Part shown: positions 6,130 to 12,368 of the stretch, in pieces | How the letters are laid out: each line of letters begins with the position of its first letter | Numbering within the stretch: the stretch's first letter is position 1 | Assembly (NCBI GenBank): GCA_900322025.1 | Contig: ONYJ01000195.1 | Coordinates: 1 to 12,368, forward strand | Source: an uncultured Bacteroidales bacterium | Lineage (GTDB): Bacteria; Bacteroidota; Bacteroidia; Bacteroidales; UBA932 | Direction of reading: 5' to 3' | Length of the DNA: 12,368 bases | The notes under the pieces: generated by a model | Databases searched by the model: none | What the model saw: only the letters and a program-made list of their open reading frames with translations | What the model was told of the DNA's origin: nothing | Position numbers and translations under genes: made by a program

Positions 6130-7182
6130 ATGAAGACTCAGATAATGGACGTTACTCTCAGAGATGGTAGCTATGCAATTAACTATCAGTTTTCTGAACA
6201 CGATACAAGGCGCATAGGCGTTGCTTTAGAGGATGCCGGAGTACCTTTTGTAGAAATAGGGCACGGTATGGGACTCAATGCCAGTTCGTACAAACACGGG
6301 CTTGCATTGTGTACAGACGAAGAGTACCTTGCTGCCGCCATGCAGTCATACAAAAAATGCTCTTATGGTATGTTTTGTATTCCGGGGGTAGCTCGGGTGG
6401 AAGACCTTGCATTACTTAAAAAATACGGAGCTACTTTTGTGCGTGTAGGGTGTAACATAGATAAGATAAAAGAGTCTGAACCCTTTGTCAGAAGGGCCAA
6501 GGAGTTGGGCTTGATGGTAGCAGCCAATTACATGAAATCATATACGGCTACGGAAACTGAATTTGAGGCTTGTGTAAAGTTATCTGTGAGTTATGGAGCA
6601 GACTACATTTATGTGGTGGATTCTGCCGGCTGTATGCTTCCTGAAGACCTGAAAAAATATTTTGATGTTATTAGAAGAAATGGAGTTAAGGCAGGCTTTC
6701 ACGGGCATAACAATCTTGGTTTAGCTAATTCTAATAGCCTTTATGCCATAGACTTAGGCTTTGATATTATAGATACATCCCTGCAAGGTTTGGGAAGGAG
6801 TGCCGGCAATGCTTCTACAGAATTGCTTGTTGCACTTATGGACTTAAAGTACGGTTTTAAGGAATACGACAATCGTCGCTTAATACAGTTTAGCGATGAA
6901 TATGTCAGACCTTTGGTAAAAAATGTAGGGTTGTATGGTCTTGATATTTATTGCGGTATAGCTGGTTTTCACAGCAGCTACATGAAGTATATACATAAAT
7001 ATGCTTCTAAATACAGTGTAAATCCATACACTCTTATAGTGGAGTACTGCAAGTACGACAAAATAAATATGGACGAGAAAAAGCTCGAGGCCATAGCTAA
7101 AGAGTTGCCTAAAGAAGATATCAATATCTCCAAATATGGCTTTACCAGATATATCGGCGATGAACAGAACAGTTCTTTGTAG
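6130..7182 (+). CDS. DRE-TIM aldolase of the 4-hydroxy-2-oxovalerate aldolase family, with altered active site
   Basis: A 350-residue DRE-TIM metallo-aldolase. The hallmark DVTLRDGS (7-14) supplies Arg11 and metal ligand Asp12; His191 and His193 (GFHGHNNLGLAN) complete the metal site. GHGMGLNASS (44-53) and the GLGRSAGNASTE segment align with DmpG/BphI-type 4-hydroxy-2-oxovalerate aldolases rather than isopropylmalate synthases. Those enzymes cleave or form 4-hydroxy-2-oxo acids from pyruvate and an aldehyde. Two things differ: the catalytic His after RDGS is Tyr15 here, and the GYAGVYSSF segment reads GIAGFHSSY (276-284). The usual partner, an acylating acetaldehyde dehydrogenase, is absent. 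It may therefore act on a different aldehyde or oxo acid that feeds the ligase (inference). It is the last gene of the operon, nine bases after the cyclase gene. Confidence 0.85.
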   Translation: MKTQIMDVTLRDGSYAINYQFSEHDTRRIGVALEDAGVPFVEIGHGMGLNASSYKHGLALCTDEEYLAAAMQSYKKCSYGMFCIPGVARVEDLALLKKYGATFVRVGCNIDKIKESEPFVRRAKELGLMVAANYMKSYTATETEFEACVKLSVSYGADYIYVVDSAGCMLPEDLKKYFDVIRRNGVKAGFHGHNNLGLANSNSLYAIDLGFDIIDTSLQGLGRSAGNASTELLVALMDLKYGFKEYDNRRLIQFSDEYVRPLVKNVGLYGLDIYCGIAGFHSSYMKYIHKYASKYSVNPYTLIVEYCKYDKINMDEKKLEAIAKELPKEDINISKYGFTRYIGDEQNSSL

Positions 7183-7218
7183 GCTTATATACCTATAGCG
7201 AGCAAGAAGCCGGGTGTG

Positions 7219-7249
7219 AGAGCCTCATGATAACGGAAAGGCTCTTTTC
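7219..7249 (+). terminator. Probable terminator of the nine-gene operon
   Basis: AGAGCC (7219-7224) and GGCTCT (7240-7245) form a six-base-pair stem with a 15-base loop, followed by a T-rich run on the + strand (TTTCGGTTTT). It sits 37 bases after the aldolase stop and just before the convergent glsA end. The T-tract is interrupted by CGG, so it is a modest intrinsic terminator. No T-run follows on the - strand, so it would not serve glsA. Confidence 0.45.
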
Positions 7250-7254
7250 GGTTT

Positions 7255-8181
7255 TCAGAAAATAGATTCTTGTGTATGAGTGGTAAGAAGCTCAAGTGCC
7301 TTTAGGCCCACAATGGAGTTGCCTTTATCGTTAAGCCTCGGACTCCATACTGCAACAGAGTATCGCAGAGGATAAACGGCTGCTATGCCACCGCCAACTC
7401 CGCTTTTACCCGGCAAGCCAACCAAGTAGGAAAAATCTCCGGATTCGTCGTAAAAACCACATGTTTGCATAAGGGCATTCATTCTTTTTATCTGCGAGGT
7501 AGTTAGGCAGACTCCTCCATAATTGAAAACTTTTTTATGGTTGGCAAAAGGCAGGAATGCTTTAGAAAGTTCGCAGCAACTCATTTCTATACTGCAAGTA
7601 AGAAAATAAAACATGAGAACTTCCTCTATTTCATTCTGTACATTGCCATAGTACTTTAGTATATTGGCTATTGCTGCATTCAGATAACCGCAGCTTCGTT
7701 CTGAATTTGCAATTTCTGTATTATATACTATGGTGTTGCAGCCGCATATAGAGCGTATGAAGGATAAGTAGCCGGTCTTATAATCTTCTCCGCGAGCTTT
7801 GAAATGCGAAATGAGCATATCGCACATAACTATGGCACCGGAATTTATGAATGGATTGCGGGGTTTGCCTTTTTCTATTTCCAACTGAATTAAGGAGTTG
7901 AATGCTGTGCCAGAGGGCTCTTTTCCCATTCGTTCCCAAACCAGATCTCCTTTAATACTCAAGCACATAGCCAAAGTAAAGACCTTTGAAATACTTTGTA
8001 TGGAAAATCGTTCATCGGCAGAGCCTGATGCAAATATGTTTCCTTCCAATGTGGTGAGGCAGATGCCAATTTGATCTGCATTTACTTTTGCTAAGGCTGG
8101 AATGTAGTCGGCTTGCTTGCCATCTTTTAAAGATGGTTTAACCCTAAGCATAATGTCTTCTATAATTTGCTGATAATCCAT
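7255..8181 (-). CDS. glsA: Glutaminase A
   Basis: A 308-residue beta-lactamase-fold glutaminase that hydrolyses L-glutamine to glutamate and ammonia in the cytosol. The catalytic Ser63 and Lys66 lie in RFSIQSISKV, and the family blocks ADYIPALAKV, PSGTAFNSL, GKPRNPFINSGA, EMSCCELS and GLPGKSGVGGG are all present. Length and end points match bacterial GlsA. The frame extends seven codons upstream to a TTG at 8202, but the ATG at 8181 begins the conserved N-terminus (MDYQQIIEDI) and fits the usual length. No STAS domain is attached. It is convergent with the biosynthetic operon, so not part of it. Upstream lie a terminator and tRNA-Arg; the only promoter-like sequence is a near-match TAATTTTA at 8203-8210, inside the terminator T-tract. 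Confidence 0.97.
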   Translation of the reverse strand: MDYQQIIEDIMLRVKPSLKDGKQADYIPALAKVNADQIGICLTTLEGNIFASGSADERFSIQSISKVFTLAMCLSIKGDLVWERMGKEPSGTAFNSLIQLEIEKGKPRNPFINSGAIVMCDMLISHFKARGEDYKTGYLSFIRSICGCNTIVYNTEIANSERSCGYLNAAIANILKYYGNVQNEIEEVLMFYFLTCSIEMSCCELSKAFLPFANHKKVFNYGGVCLTTSQIKRMNALMQTCGFYDESGDFSYLVGLPGKSGVGGGIAAVYPLRYSVAVWSPRLNDKGNSIVGLKALELLTTHTQESIF

Positions 8182-8202
8182 AAAATATCTATATCTCGGC
8201 AA

Positions 8203-8246
8203 TAAAATTAAAATCGCTAACAGATTGTTTTATAATCGGTTAGCGA
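8203..8246 (-). terminator. Intrinsic terminator downstream of tRNA-Arg
   Basis: On the - strand TCGCTAAC (8246-8239) pairs with GTTAGCGA (8221-8214), a perfect eight-base-pair stem with a 17-base loop, followed at once by TTTTAATTTTA. It begins ten bases after the tRNA 3' end, so it should end the tRNA transcript. It also lies only 33 bases before the glsA start codon, so it may limit readthrough into glsA. Confidence 0.65.
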
Positions 8247-8255
8247 GTGTTTTTG

Positions 8256-8329
8256 TGATTCGGTTGGGATTCGAACCCAAGACCCACAGCTTAGAAGGCT
8301 GTTGCTCTATCCAGCTGAGCTACCGAACC
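8256..8329 (-). tRNA. tRNA-Arg (anticodon TCT)
   Basis: The - strand folds into a 74-base cloverleaf. The acceptor stem is GGTTCGG with CCGAATC (one G-T pair) and discriminator A. The D arm is GCTC/GAGC, the anticodon arm ACAGC-CTTCTAA-GCTGT with anticodon TCT, and the T arm TTGGG-TTCGAAT-CCCAA. It reads AGA and probably AGG arginine codons. CCA is not encoded (the genome reads CAA after the discriminator), so it must be added by the CCA-adding enzyme, as is common in Bacteroidota. Confidence 0.98.
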
Positions 8330-8361
8330 AGTCCTTTTTTTCCGCTTTGCGGTTTGGGATG

Positions 8362-8369
8362 CAAATGTA
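8362..8369 (-). promoter_or_regulatory. -7 promoter element TACATTTG for tRNA-Arg
   Basis: TACATTTG on the - strand matches the Bacteroidota TAnnTTTG consensus exactly and ends 32 bases before the mature tRNA 5' end. The predicted leader of about 25-30 bases contains a small hairpin (CCGCAAAGCGG, 8352-8342) and a run of A, to be removed by RNase P. The -33 region is not well conserved. Confidence 0.6.
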
Positions 8370-8430
8370 ACAAATTTTCTTAATCTTTGTCGGGTTATCA
8401 CAAATAATTAGTTACCCATTTTCATTTGCC

Positions 8431-9348
8431 CTATGATTTTTTCTCTCTATTAGCCCAAGTTTCGAGCACTACAACTATTGCAATGCCTATTATGGCCATT
8501 ATAACAGCGGTTCCAATCTGTGGGCTGGAATTATTTAAATCCGCATATCTTGCCGGTAGTATAGGGCGGGTAACAGCCTTATCGCCTATGCTTTGCAGAA
8601 CTTGTTGCCAAGGCCATATCTTTACAAGCGAACCTGCCATAAAGCCGGTAAGCAGGGCTATGGTTTGATTGTACCAATTCTTCATTAGCCAAGCGAGAAG
8701 ATGCGAGAAGGCAAGTATGCCTGCCACAGCTCCCACTCCGTACAAAAGGAGTTTTTTGGCATTTAAGGTACTTATGCTGTGCATCAGGTCTTCGTATTTG
8801 ACCATCAAAACCAAAAGGAAACTTCCGGAGATACCTGGTAGTATCATACCGCAGACACTGGCTGCTCCGGCTATTAGCAAAAACCACCATGTGTTTGGAG
8901 TTTCTGTAGGAGAAGTGAGAGATACCCATACTGCAATGGCAGTTCCTATCAGTATGCTTATGAAAGTGCTGATTTTCCACTCTTTGATTTCTTTTGTAAC
9001 ATACCAGCAGGATACGAGTACCAGTCCAAAAAAGAAGCTCCAAGTGGCAATAGGCTCGTTGTTTAGCAGATATACCATCAGCTTTGCTAAAGAAAATGCG
9101 CTGATGCCCACACCGAGAAGAATAAATGCCAGAAACACTATGTCTGTTTCTTTAGCCCATTGCTTGAATTTGCCGGTAAATAACAACTTGGTGGTTTTTA
9201 GGTTGAAAGATTTGAGAGAATTTATGAGTCTTTCAAAAATACCAGTGAGAAAGGCTATTGTTCCTCCGCTCACACCGGGAATCACATTAGCGGCACCAAT
9301 GCCAATCCCCTTGATTGTAAGTAGTATATACTCTCCAGTTTTACTCAT
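8431..9348 (-). CDS. DUF368 membrane protein, probable undecaprenyl-phosphate translocase (PopT type)
   Basis: A 305-residue polytopic inner-membrane protein with about eight hydrophobic segments. It shows the DUF368 hallmark duplicated motif: GAANVIPGVSGGT (PGVSGG at 24-29) and GMILPGISGS (PGISGS at 171-176), which implies an internally repeated, inverted fold. DUF368 proteins, named PopT in Vibrio, have been linked to recycling the lipid carrier undecaprenyl phosphate back across the membrane for cell-wall and surface-glycan synthesis. The C-terminal NREKKS tail is basic, as expected for a cytoplasmic end. It starts 21 bases after the TPR gene on the same strand, so the two are probably one transcript. 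Family call is firm; substrate follows from family knowledge. Confidence 0.93.
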   Translation of the reverse strand: MSKTGEYILLTIKGIGIGAANVIPGVSGGTIAFLTGIFERLINSLKSFNLKTTKLLFTGKFKQWAKETDIVFLAFILLGVGISAFSLAKLMVYLLNNEPIATWSFFFGLVLVSCWYVTKEIKEWKISTFISILIGTAIAVWVSLTSPTETPNTWWFLLIAGAASVCGMILPGISGSFLLVLMVKYEDLMHSISTLNAKKLLLYGVGAVAGILAFSHLLAWLMKNWYNQTIALLTGFMAGSLVKIWPWQQVLQSIGDKAVTRPILPARYADLNNSSPQIGTAVIMAIIGIAIVVVLETWANREKKS

Positions 9349-9369
9349 TATATCAGACTTAGTTGTGTG

Positions 9370-10491
9370 TTATTTTTTTTCTTTGCCGTTGTTTGAATTC
9401 TTTTGGCGTTTCTTCATTTTTTCTCTGAGTTTCTTTTCTGCCTGTAAATCGGCTAACCCGGCTTTAGCCACTATATGCTCGGGGTCAAAAATCAAGGCTT
9501 TGTGATATAGAATTTCAGATTGAGACAGGTCGCCGATAAGAAAGTGAGCTAAAGCTAATCCGCTTATCCCATCGGGATTGTTCTTTTCCAACTTGCAGAA
9601 ATCAGAGAAATGCTTTATGGCTTCTTGCGGGAGTTTACATTCTATGCATAGTTGGCCCATATTAAACAGGGCATGAATGTTTTTAGGATTTAGCGCCAGA
9701 GCATAATCAAAGGCTTCATAGGCTTTCTGATACTGCTCTTTTCTGGCGTATATTATACCAACATTATGCCATGCTATATCGTTGAAAGGGTCTATATCCA
9801 AAGATTTCTGGTAGTACTCCAAGGCCTTGCTGTCTTGCTCTAATTTTTCTAAACAGAAGGCATAATCAAAGAAGAATGAGGCAACATTATCTTCCTTCTC
9901 TTTCTGTTGGTTCTTGCTGTTCCAGAGCAAGGTGAGGTCTGCCGTTCTTTCTAAGTAGAAAATAGCTTCTTGGTAGAACTCGGCTTCCATGCAATCTTGC
10001 GCAAGCGTGTGGATAGAGTCGCATACATCTTCAGGGAATGATTCTACCTCTATAGCCATATTGTAGTATCGGCGAGCTTCGGAGATATTTTTCTTTCCAA
10101 TGTAGGCTCTGCAGTACGACAGGTAAATCTCTGAGTTTGGGGGGAATGAATCTTTATAATTGTTCAGAGTATCGAGAACTGCATCAAATTCCTTTGCTAT
10201 TACAAGCGAATCGCAGTACTTAACCAGCAGGGCAGGGGAATAGGGATAGGCCCTAAACCCCATATCTGCCGCTACTCTGGCCATATCGCTGTTAAAAAGG
10301 TCTATATACTTATCAACGATATATTCGTATTCGTCTTCTTGAAAATCATCCGAAAGCCCTGCCTTACCATCCGCAACATCGTGGCTGTTTTGTGCCGCTT
10401 TGTTGTACAATGCATTAAACCTTGCAAAAGCCTCTTTAAGCCGTACGTTTTCTTCTCTTTCAAATTCCTGGTCTTCCCGTTCTTTTTCCAT
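9370..10491 (-). CDS. Tetratricopeptide-repeat protein of unknown function
   Basis: A 373-residue soluble protein with no visible signal peptide. The first 60 residues are very acidic and charged. Helical hairpins follow, with clear TPR units at about 205-236 (ALEYYQKSLDIDP), 239-270 (AYEAFDYALALNP), 273-304 and 307-338 (SEILYHKALIFDP); earlier, weaker repeats are likely from about residue 85. It ends in a lysine-rich tail (KMKKRQKNSNNGKEKK). TPRs bind proteins, so a scaffold or adaptor role is likely, but no partner can be named. The frame runs up to a TTG at 10500; the ATG at 10491 is preferred because that TTG lies inside the TACATTTG promoter element. It sits 26 bases after clpB and 21 bases before the DUF368 gene. 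Confidence 0.9.
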   Translation of the reverse strand: MEKEREDQEFEREENVRLKEAFARFNALYNKAAQNSHDVADGKAGLSDDFQEDEYEYIVDKYIDLFNSDMARVAADMGFRAYPYSPALLVKYCDSLVIAKEFDAVLDTLNNYKDSFPPNSEIYLSYCRAYIGKKNISEARRYYNMAIEVESFPEDVCDSIHTLAQDCMEAEFYQEAIFYLERTADLTLLWNSKNQQKEKEDNVASFFFDYAFCLEKLEQDSKALEYYQKSLDIDPFNDIAWHNVGIIYARKEQYQKAYEAFDYALALNPKNIHALFNMGQLCIECKLPQEAIKHFSDFCKLEKNNPDGISGLALAHFLIGDLSQSEILYHKALIFDPEHIVAKAGLADLQAEKKLREKMKKRQKNSNNGKEKK

Positions 10492-10497
10492 AATCGG

Positions 10498-10505
10498 CAA
10501 ATGTA
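10498..10505 (-). promoter_or_regulatory. -7 promoter element TACATTTG immediately before the TPR gene
   Basis: An exact TAnnTTTG match on the - strand, in the short gap between the clpB stop and the TPR start. A TTG occurs upstream within the clpB end, 24 bases before the element, slightly more than the usual 19-21. Only six bases separate the element from the ATG at 10491, so transcription would start at or a few bases before the start codon. The site is identical in sequence to the tRNA-Arg -7 element. Confidence 0.45.
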
Positions 10506-10517
10506 CGGAAAATAACC

Positions 10518-12368
10518 TTAGCTTATAACCAAGCCTCCGTCTAAGTAATCTATTTTTATGGTATTGCCCTTTGCAATCTTGCCGGAAATTAGGGCTTTTG
10601 CCACAGTGTTAATTACTTCTTTTTGCAATACCCTCTTGATAGGACGGGCTCCATAGGCAATATCAAATCCTTTATCAGACAGATAGTTAATAGCTTCTTC
10701 TGTAAACTTCAGTTTGATGTCTTGTGGTGCCAGCATTTTTTCGGCTTGCATTATTTGCAATTGTAGAATACCTCTGATTTCGGCCTTGCCCAATGGACGG
10801 AACATTATAATTTCGTCTATCCTGTTCAAGAATTCAGGTCTTACGGTTTTCTTCATAAGAGCCAGTACCCTGTCTTTGCACTCATCGAGAAGTTGCTGAT
10901 TATAAGCTTCGTTAATAGCATTCTCTGCATACGAATTATCGGTATTCTTTTTACTTGACGGCTTAGGGGCAGTCTCCTCTGTTGCTGCAAGGTTTACCAT
11001 GGTGGTATCTTTTAGCTTTGACATATACTCCTGAATTATTTCGCTGCCCACATTGCTGGTCATAATCAGAATGGTATTCTTGAAATTTACGGTTCTGCCT
11101 TTACCATCTGTAAGTCTGCCATCGTCTAAAACTTGCAGCAAGATATTGAACACATCTGGGTGGGCTTTTTCTATCTCGTCGAACAACACAACGGAGTAGG
11201 GCTTACGCCTTACTGCCTCTGTAAGCTGTCCGCCTTCTTCATAGCCAACATATCCCGGAGGCGCACCGATAAGACGCGTGGCCGCAAACCTTTCTTGATA
11301 TTCGCTCATATCTATACGAGTCATCATGTTCTCATCGTCGAACAGAAACTCGGCCAAGGCCTTTGCTAGCTCAGTTTTACCAACTCCCGTAGTTCCTAAA
11401 AACAAGAAGGAACCTATAGGCCGTTTTTCGCTCTGCAGGCCGGCTCTTGAACGCCTTACAGCGTCTGCAACTGCCTTAATAGCTTCATCTTGACCAATTA
11501 CTCGTTTGTGGAGCTCGCTCTCTAAGTTGAGTAACTTGTCTTTTTCGCTCTGCATCATTTTGCTTACCGGTATGCCGGTCCACTTTGCCACTATTTCTGC
11601 AATATCATCCGGCCCAACTTCTTCGTCTATAAGCCTGTGGTCGTTAGCGTCTATCTTTCTGTTTAACTCGTCTATCTCTTTTTGCAGGCCGGCAATTTTA
11701 CCGTATCGTATTTCGGCAACCTTTGCATAATCGCCACTGCGTTCTGCACTATCTGCCTGAAAGTTCAGATTTTCTATCTCTTGCCTCTTGCTTTGAATGC
11801 TATCATACAGACCTTTTTCTTCTCTCCACTGGCTGTTGAGAATATCGAGTTTCTTTTTGTTTTCTTCCAGCAGATTGGTAATATCGGTGAGCTTCGGCGA
11901 CTTGCCTTCTCTGCGAATAGCCTCTTTTTCTATCTCCAGCTGCTTGATTTTTCTCTGAAGTTCATCTATCTCTTCCGGTACAGAATTCATTTCCAAACGG
12001 AGTTTAGAGGCGGCTTCATCTACCAAGTCTATCGCCTTATCGGGGAGAAAACGATTGGTTATATATCTATGACTCAACTCTACAGCTGCTATGATGGCAT
12101 CGTCTTCAATTTTAACTTTATGGTGATTTTCGTATTTAGGTTTCAGCCCTCTGAGTATTGAAATACTTTCTGCAGGAGAAGGCTCATCTACCATAACCAT
12201 CTGGAATCTCCTTTCCAGAGCCTTGTCTTTTTCGAAATACTTTTGGTATTCATCAAGAGTAGTAGAACCAACGCACCTGAGTTCGCCACGGCTCAAAGCC
12301 GGCTTTAGAATATTTGCGGCATCCATGGCTCCGCTGGTTTGACCGGCACCTACAAGTGTGTGAATTTC
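10518..12368 (-). CDS. clpB: Disaggregase ClpB, C-terminal two thirds (5' end outside window)
   Basis: The frame enters from the right edge and gives 616 residues of the hexameric AAA+ chaperone that, with DnaK, pulls apart aggregated proteins in the cytosol. It begins at the Glu of the NBD1 Walker B (EIHTLVGAG) and continues through RGELRCVGSTTLDEY, the coiled-coil middle domain (about 11570-12010) and NBD2. NBD2 has Walker A GTTGVGKT (11373-11396), Walker B VVLFDEIEKAHP, the pore loop GAPPGYVGYEEGG, RPEFLNRIDE with its arginine finger, and sensor 2 GARPIKR. The Pro of the usual GPTGVGKT is Thr here. About 30 extra hydrophilic residues (10902-11000) lie between TSNVGSEIIQ and the MKKTVRPEFL segment. 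The ATG at 12326 is internal, not the start. Confidence 0.97.
   Translation of the reverse strand, partial: EIHTLVGAGQTSGAMDAANILKPALSRGELRCVGSTTLDEYQKYFEKDKALERRFQMVMVDEPSPAESISILRGLKPKYENHHKVKIEDDAIIAAVELSHRYITNRFLPDKAIDLVDEAASKLRLEMNSVPEEIDELQRKIKQLEIEKEAIRREGKSPKLTDITNLLEENKKKLDILNSQWREEKGLYDSIQSKRQEIENLNFQADSAERSGDYAKVAEIRYGKIAGLQKEIDELNRKIDANDHRLIDEEVGPDDIAEIVAKWTGIPVSKMMQSEKDKLLNLESELHKRVIGQDEAIKAVADAVRRSRAGLQSEKRPIGSFLFLGTTGVGKTELAKALAEFLFDDENMMTRIDMSEYQERFAATRLIGAPPGYVGYEEGGQLTEAVRRKPYSVVLFDEIEKAHPDVFNILLQVLDDGRLTDGKGRTVNFKNTILIMTSNVGSEIIQEYMSKLKDTTMVNLAATEETAPKPSSKKNTDNSYAENAINEAYNQQLLDECKDRVLALMKKTVRPEFLNRIDEIIMFRPLGKAEIRGILQLQIMQAEKMLAPQDIKLKFTEEAINYLSDKGFDIAYGARPIKRVLQKEVINTVAKALISGKIAKGNTIKIDYLDGGLVIS

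Larger units (their letters stand above)
394..7182 (+). other. Nine-gene acyl-carrier-protein biosynthetic operon
   Basis: Nine same-strand genes follow each other with gaps of 15, 1, 14, 13 and 3 bases, an 11-base overlap, then gaps of 1 and 9 bases. One promoter element (317-324) precedes them and a hairpin (7219-7245) follows. The order is acyltransferase, ACP, reductase, KASIII, ACP, acyl ligase, VOC protein, cyclase-family hydrolase, aldolase. Spacing and shared carrier chemistry argue for one transcript and one pathway. None of the nine has a visible signal peptide or membrane segment, so the chemistry is cytosolic. A phosphopantetheinyl transferase, malonyl supply and exporter would have to come from elsewhere in the genome. 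Confidence 0.8.

Noticed and set aside
394..7182. Reading the operon as an aryl polyene, flexirubin, dialkylresorcinol or housekeeping fatty-acid cluster
   Set aside because: It lacks KAS/CLF pairs, dehydratases, thioesterase, membrane acyltransferases, ammonia-lyase and DarA/DarB-like genes, and it contains ligase, cyclase and aldolase genes that those clusters do not explain.
7255..8181. Glutaminase as an ammonia supplier for the biosynthetic operon
   Set aside because: It is on the opposite strand, convergent, separated by a terminator, and is an ordinary GlsA with no amidotransferase partner in the window.
8669..9505. A 278-codon open frame on the + strand opposite the DUF368 and TPR genes
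   Set aside because: It is antisense to two genes with clear family motifs, shows no motif of its own, and crosses the boundary between them; a shadow of biased composition.
11682..12161. A 159-codon + strand frame rich in Phe and Ile
   Set aside because: Antisense to the ClpB middle domain; its hydrophobicity is the complement of the charged coiled-coil codons.
1..12368. Mobile element, CRISPR array or integration at the tRNA-Arg gene
   Set aside because: No transposase, integrase, direct-repeat array or duplicated tRNA 3' end was seen; codon style, with free use of ATA for Ile, looks alike in the operon and the housekeeping genes.

Overview
The window looks like chromosomal DNA from a Bacteroidales-type member of the Bacteroidota. 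The signs are three exact TAnnTTTG -7 promoter elements typical of that phylum, an A+T-leaning composition, little Shine-Dalgarno signal before genes, a tRNA gene without an encoded CCA end, and ClpB, GlsA and DUF368 proteins of the expected type. No mobile element, CRISPR array, rRNA gene or sign of recent insertion was seen.

Left part (2-7182, + strand). The window opens with the last 42 codons of an unrecognised beta-rich protein. After a 263-base gap holding a TATATTTG promoter element comes a tight nine-gene run, 394-7182. Every junction is an 11-base overlap or a gap of 15 bases or less. In order it encodes a PglD/NeuD-type acyltransferase, an acyl carrier protein (ACP), a short-chain reductase, a ketoacyl-ACP synthase III, a second ACP, an AMP-forming acyl ligase, a VOC/glyoxalase-fold protein, a cyclase-family (kynurenine formamidase-like) metal hydrolase, and an aldolase of the 4-hydroxy-2-oxovalerate aldolase family. 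All appear cytosolic. This is the most interesting part of the window: a compact pathway for making a small hydroxy- or oxo-acyl group on a carrier protein and probably passing it to an amine or hydroxyl acceptor. There is no dehydratase, enoyl reductase, chain-length factor, glycosyltransferase, sugar-nucleotide enzyme, transporter or regulator inside it. I cannot name the product.

A possible working logic (inference): the aldolase, cyclase and VOC protein make or tailor a small acid; the ligase adenylates it and loads ACP2; the KASIII condenses a starter with a carrier-bound extender; the reductase makes the 3-hydroxyacyl-ACP; and the PglD/NeuD-like enzyme transfers the acyl group.

Right part (7255-12368, - strand) is housekeeping: glutaminase glsA, convergent with the operon; tRNA-Arg(TCT) with its own promoter and a hairpin terminator; a DUF368 polyprenyl-phosphate translocase; a TPR-repeat protein; and the C-terminal two thirds of the disaggregase ClpB, which runs off the right edge. 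The TPR and DUF368 genes are 21 bases apart and probably co-transcribed. A TAnnTTTG element lies so close to the TPR gene's ATG that its transcript could be nearly leaderless.
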